The notes under the pieces: model-generated
Seen by the model: only the letters and a program-made list of their open reading frames with translations
What the model was told of the DNA's origin: nothing
Databases searched by the model: none
Part shown: positions 61,483 through 64,000 of the stretch, piece after piece
How positions within the stretch are numbered: position 1 is the stretch's first letter
How the letters are laid out: the number at the start of each line of letters is the position of its first letter
Translations under genes and position numbers: made by a program
NCBI GenBank assembly: GCA_947628795.1
Contig: CANRBF010000007.1
Location: 82,943-146,942, forward strand
Origin: an uncultured Monoglobus sp.
GTDB taxonomy: Bacteria > Bacillota > Clostridia > Monoglobales > Monoglobaceae
Length of the DNA stretch: 64,000 nt
Reading direction: 5' to 3'

Positions 61483-61590
61483 TCTTCTCACATCCGGACT
61501 TTGACCGTCGGCTTCGGAATCTCACCGAATCATGCCAAAAAGGCTCGCGGGCTATACCGCCGGTAGGGACTTTCACCCTGCCCTGAAGAA
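61483..61590 (-). promoter_or_regulatory. FMN riboswitch (RFN element)
   Basis: Read on the minus strand the region carries the conserved RFN words in order: CTTCAGGGCAGGGTGAAAGT, CCCTACCGGCGGTA, AGCCCGCGAGC, GATTCGGTGAGATTCCGAAG, CCGACGGTCAAAGTCCGGAT and GAGAAGA. The 5' and 3' ends (TCTTC and GAAGA) close stem P1. It precedes ribD and should repress the operon when FMN is abundant. Confidence 0.97.
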
Positions 61591-61679
61591 AATATTTTTT
61601 CTGTTTACATAATATCACACGCGGCCGCCTTTGTCAACCCCAAAATTTGAGACGCAGCAAAAAATATATGTTTTTAATG

Positions 61680-62387
61680 CTAATCGCCGACAGATACGGT
61701 CGGCGTCTCGCCCGAGATTATTGTTTCGGCGATCGGTATCTCGGTCACTATGTCGTCTCCGCTTTTGCGCACAGGCAGATTGACGCCCATTTCGGCGGTG
61801 ATCTTCACGCAGATAAAATGCCGCGTCTGGTTGATGCCGGCAGACTCGAATTTATCCTCAAAGTCGACTTGTATGTTCTCGTCGGTCAAGACCTTGATCT
61901 TTATCGGGAATCCGAGAGCCGAATAAAACGAGTCCGAAAACATCGACATCACCGGCACATACACGTCAACGCTGTTGATTTTGTCTATCCTGCTCTGAAT
62001 GTCTTTGGCGAGGCTTGACTTGAATTGATTCAAGCCAGCGTAATTAACGGATACGCTTTTTATGTTTCCGCCGCTGTCCGTGGTTTTGTTTATAAGATCG
62101 TCGTAATCGGCGCCGCTTTTCGCCACAGCTTCGGCCACCGCGTCGCTGCACTCGCGAAGCACAATACTGTTTAAATTGGACAGAGCCGTATCGGTCAGCA
62201 GCGGATACAACCGATTCTCTATATTCAACAGCAAAAAGCACAGCGCGCCCAGCGCGAGCAAAACGAAAGCGGATATTTTGAGCCGAAACGCGGTTTTTTT
62301 AAGATCATGCGGCGGCCTCCTTTTATGTGTCGTCCGCCCTTTCTTTCCCCCGAACCTCCACTTTAGCCTTCTAAGCCGTTTTTTCAT
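61680..62387 (-). CDS. yunB: Sporulation protein YunB
   Basis: A 235-residue protein. The ATG at 62387 (MKKRLRRLKWRFGGKKG) has GGGTGA upstream; an ATG eleven codons further is not preceded by a ribosome site. A basic N-terminus leads into one membrane helix (about 40-62: ISAFVLLALGALCFLLLNIE), and the rest is extracytoplasmic. Segments LSNLNSIVLRECSDAVAEAV, DINSVDVYVPVMSMF and GINQTRHFICVKI match YunB, a sigma-E-dependent protein required for normal sporulation in B. subtilis. Its exact job is not known. Together with the SleL-like gene it supports an endospore-forming host. It stands alone, convergent with nothing, after the rib leader. Confidence 0.88.
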   Translation of the reverse strand: MKKRLRRLKWRFGGKKGRTTHKRRPPHDLKKTAFRLKISAFVLLALGALCFLLLNIENRLYPLLTDTALSNLNSIVLRECSDAVAEAVAKSGADYDDLINKTTDSGGNIKSVSVNYAGLNQFKSSLAKDIQSRIDKINSVDVYVPVMSMFSDSFYSALGFPIKIKVLTDENIQVDFEDKFESAGINQTRHFICVKITAEMGVNLPVRKSGDDIVTEIPIAETIISGETPTVSVGD

Positions 62388-62432
62388 AATAATCACCCGA
62401 TATATAATACGCTGTTTCAATAATTTTGTTAA

Positions 62433-62552
62433 AATGTCGCCTGTTATGCGACCTATTTTTTAAAAAAAGCGTTAAAATATATATTGTAAAAACTTTTGGT
62501 GAGTTTTTACATATAAGGACGGAGCCGCTTTCGCTTTGCCGGCTCCGTCCTT
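62433..62552 (+). other. Three consecutive hairpins between yunB and the EamA gene
   Basis: Hairpin 1 is GTCGC/GCGAC at 62436-62452 with a T-run. Hairpin 2 is TGTAAAAAC/GTTTTTACA at 62485-62511. Hairpin 3 is a perfect 13-bp stem, AAGGACGGAGCCG/CGGCTCCGTCCTT at 62515-62552, followed by a short T-run. No gene on the plus strand ends here, so the terminator-like third hairpin has no obvious client. A short untranslated RNA ending at 62555 is possible. Confidence 0.4.
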
Positions 62553-62554
62553 TC

Positions 62555-62583
62555 TTGACATATTTTTTCCGCGGTGATATAAT
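62555..62583 (+). promoter_or_regulatory. Promoter of the EamA transporter gene
   Basis: Consensus TTGACA at 62555-62560, 17-bp spacer, consensus TATAAT at 62578-62583. Confidence 0.92.
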
Positions 62584-62635
62584 TTTAAACGTGCATTTTA
62601 TAAAAATTGTATATTAAACAAACGGGGGCGCGGAT

Positions 62636-63514
62636 ATGAAAGACAAAAAGGCTTTATCAATTGCAATGATCCTGACAGCGGCTGCGGGATGGGGTCTTAT
62701 AGGCGTGTTTTCAAGGCCGTTGGCGGCTCGGGGATTAAACCCGATACAGATCACGTTTACGCGAAGTCTGATCACCGCGGCACTGATGGGGCTGTTTCTT
62801 TTGATAAAAGACCGCTCGCTGCTTAAAGTTCGCATCAGAGACTTCTGGATGTTTCTGGGCAGCGGCCTTTTGAGCATAGTGTTTTTTAACGTGTGCTATT
62901 TTCTGACTATCGAGCGCACGACACTGGCCGCGGCGTCGGTGTTGCTATATACCGCGCCGTGTTTTGTCATGCTGATGTCCGCGGCTTTTTTCGAAGAAAA
63001 GATCACGGCGCAAAAAATAATCGCGTTGATCCCCGCCTTTGCGGGCTGCGCTCTGGCAAGCGGCTTCACGGGCGGACAAATCGGCGTTTTCGCCTTGATG
63101 ACCGGAATAGGCTCCGGTCTGGGCTACGCCCTATACAGCATATTCGGCAAGGCCGCGCTTAAAAAATACTCGCAGTTCACAATAATATTTTATACCTTCT
63201 CCGTAGCCTCGCTGGGACTGCTGCCTTTTTCGGGGCTGCCGCATATCATCTCTACAGTCGCGGACGGAGGAGCGCTCGCCGCGCTGGGGCTGGGCGTGTT
63301 TTCAACGTTTTTGCCGTTTGTTCTATACACCGGAGGTCTCGCGAATATCGACGCAGGCAAGGCGTCGGTCTTGGCGTTCGCGGAGCCTATGGTCGCAGCC
63401 TTGGCCGGTATTCTTATTTTTCACGAATCCTTGACGATCAAAAACGCGGCGGGTATCATACTGATCTTCGCCGCGATAGTGCTTCTTAATACCAACGTAG
63501 GGACTAGGGAATAG
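62636..63514 (+). CDS. EamA/DMT superfamily transporter
   Basis: A 292-residue membrane protein with ten hydrophobic helices in two EamA repeats (about 5-140 and 148-288). The first repeat begins AMILTAAAGWGLIGVFSRPLA and contains TRSLITAALMGLFLL; the second contains GLGYALYSIFGKAAL and ends AGIILIFAAIVLLN. The repeat-closing motif LAFAEPMVAALAGILIFHESL is characteristic. The family exports or imports amino acids, nucleosides or other small metabolites; the substrate cannot be predicted. The ribosome site is an unusual GGGGGCG. The last six residues and stop (NVGTRE, TAG) are encoded by a TAG heptad repeat, as in the DUF1934 gene. Confidence 0.93.
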   Translation: MKDKKALSIAMILTAAAGWGLIGVFSRPLAARGLNPIQITFTRSLITAALMGLFLLIKDRSLLKVRIRDFWMFLGSGLLSIVFFNVCYFLTIERTTLAAASVLLYTAPCFVMLMSAAFFEEKITAQKIIALIPAFAGCALASGFTGGQIGVFALMTGIGSGLGYALYSIFGKAALKKYSQFTIIFYTFSVASLGLLPFSGLPHIISTVADGGALAALGLGVFSTFLPFVLYTGGLANIDAGKASVLAFAEPMVAALAGILIFHESLTIKNAAGIILIFAAIVLLNTNVGTRE

Positions 63515-63530
63515 GAACTAGGTACTAGGA
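63494..63530 (+). repeat. TAG heptad repeat, copy E, forming the 3' end of the EamA gene
   Basis: AACGTAG, GGACTAG, GGAATAG, GAACTAG, GTACTAG, then GAAC. The first three units encode NVGTRE and the TAG stop in the same frame as copy F. It is followed by CCCTCAGTC, as is copy D at a short distance. Confidence 0.85.
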
Positions 63531-63773
63531 ACCCTCAGTCAACGTTCCCTACGACAGTAGTACGCAAAACGCCGTAGGGGCGGACGGCCTCGGCCGCCCG
63601 TTTTGCCTCCTCCCGGAAGGAGGTGGCGGCGATGAAATCGCCGTCGGAGGTGGGCTCTCCTATTATTAACAGGCCACAATAATCCAATTTAATCATACAA
63701 AACTATACCACAAAAAAATAATTCTTTCAACCCTTATGACACGAAAAGGCCGTTTTTGAACATAAACGGGCAG
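63515..63773. other. Repeat-rich intergenic region after the EamA gene
   Basis: No gene. It holds the rest of the heptad repeat, CCCTCAGTC, a CGTAGGGG-type 28-bp repeat at 63573-63600 related to 50985-51012, hairpins CCTCCTCCCGGAAGGAGG (about 63607-63624) and GGCGATGAAATCGCC (about 63629-63643), an A+T-rich stretch, and CCGTTT-N8-AAACGG near 63750 like that at 14141. Confidence 0.65.
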
Positions 63774-63810
63774 AAAAGAACCAACGCCGGTGGTCGGCGT
63801 TGGTTCTTTT
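63774..63810. terminator. Bidirectional terminator after the SLH protein gene
   Basis: A perfect 16-bp stem (63774-63789 with 63795-63810) containing CCAACGCCG and CGGCGTTGG, 5-nt loop, flanked by A4/T4. It serves the leftward SLH gene and possibly the EamA transcript. Confidence 0.92.
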
Positions 63811-63816
63811 GGTGTT

Positions 63817-64000
63817 TTATCTTTCGGGGTTTGTGTATCTTATGAGCATCACCGCGGTCTCGGCTCGGGTTATGTCGGACGCGGGTCTTAGGGTGTTGTC
63901 CTCGTATCCGTTTATTATCTCCCTGCCGCAGGCCCAGGCCATTGCCTCCTGCGCGTATCCCGAAACACTGCCGCTGTCGGCGAATGTCGAAATGTCCGCG
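63817..64000 (-). CDS. C-terminal SLH domain of a cell-surface protein (partial)
   Basis: Only the last 60 residues and the stop (63817-63819) of a leftward gene are inside the window. They form one SLH repeat: STFADSGSVSGYAQEAMAWA, then REIINGYEDNTLRPASDITR and AETAVMLIRYTN. The F-x-D start, the G-x-x-x-N-x-x-x-P core and the TRAE motif are intact, so it is a real cell-wall anchor. The catalytic or structural part lies beyond the right edge. The strong terminator at 63774 follows directly. Confidence 0.88.
   Translation of the reverse strand, partial: ADISTFADSGSVSGYAQEAMAWACGREIINGYEDNTLRPASDITRAETAVMLIRYTNPER

Noticed and set aside
1..64000. tRNA, rRNA or replication origin
   Set aside because: No cloverleaf with a CCA end, no rRNA core sequence and no DnaA-box cluster was recognised by eye; a covariance search would be needed to exclude small RNAs fully.

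Overview
The window reads as chromosomal DNA of an anaerobic, probably spore-forming Firmicute of class Clostridia from a plant-fibre-rich gut niche. Reasons: strong AGGAGG ribosome sites, sigma-A promoters with almost invariant 17-bp spacers, DUF1934-argS, a YunB-type sporulation protein, a LysM-GH18 SleL-like hydrolase, S-layer-homology (SLH) anchoring, and large secreted pectinases with Thr/Pro/Glu-rich linkers. The set of CE8, CE12 and two PL11 enzymes recalls pectin specialists such as Monoglobus, but I cannot fix genus from sequence alone.

Layout. 1-1.4 kb: a partial secreted stalk-domain protein and a nitroreductase, both leftward. 1.6-9.8 kb: a 2710-residue cell-surface pectin esterase combining CE8 and CE12 with a 24-bp minisatellite linker and three C-terminal SLH repeats. 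10-12.7 kb: ygiQ and folD. 12.8-14.2 kb: a lone A+T-rich tyrosine recombinase and a possible broken membrane-protein remnant. 14.2-18.5 kb: a four-gene operon made of two copies of a tyrosine-phosphatase gene followed by a STAS-kinase fusion gene; one phosphatase is predicted cytoplasmic and the other a lipoprotein. This is my main candidate for an undescribed system. 18.5-29.3 kb: tcdA, cysE, LysM-GH18, a divergent ParE/ParC-like topoisomerase pair, a DUF4330-like protein, an O-antigen-ligase-like membrane protein and an unknown membrane protein. 29.5-34.6 kb: a Zn/Cd-type P-type ATPase with an ArsR-like operator, a CNNM/CorC protein and a fucose-isomerase-family enzyme.

34.7-48.2 kb is leftward: a hybrid histidine kinase, then speE-speB-carboxynorspermidine synthase running without visible terminators into two secreted rhamnogalacturonan lyases. 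48.5-55 kb: ddl, murI, DUF1934, argS, a small secreted protein and a CtpA-type protease. 55-57.7 kb: small membrane and lipoprotein genes and a Ser/Thr kinase divergent from an HTH-like gene with almost superimposed promoters. 57.7-61.6 kb: ribD-ribE-ribBA-ribH under an FMN riboswitch. 61.7-64 kb: yunB, an EamA transporter, and the end of an SLH protein.

Three families of small repeats recur between genes. One is a 7-bp tandem repeat in which every unit carries TAG, so stops fall in all three frames; it ends two unrelated genes and precedes three others. One is a ~100-bp double-hairpin element, one copy of which sits between 23-bp direct repeats at the 3' end of ribBA. The third is a set of GC-rich palindromic patches. 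No tRNA, rRNA or CRISPR array was found.
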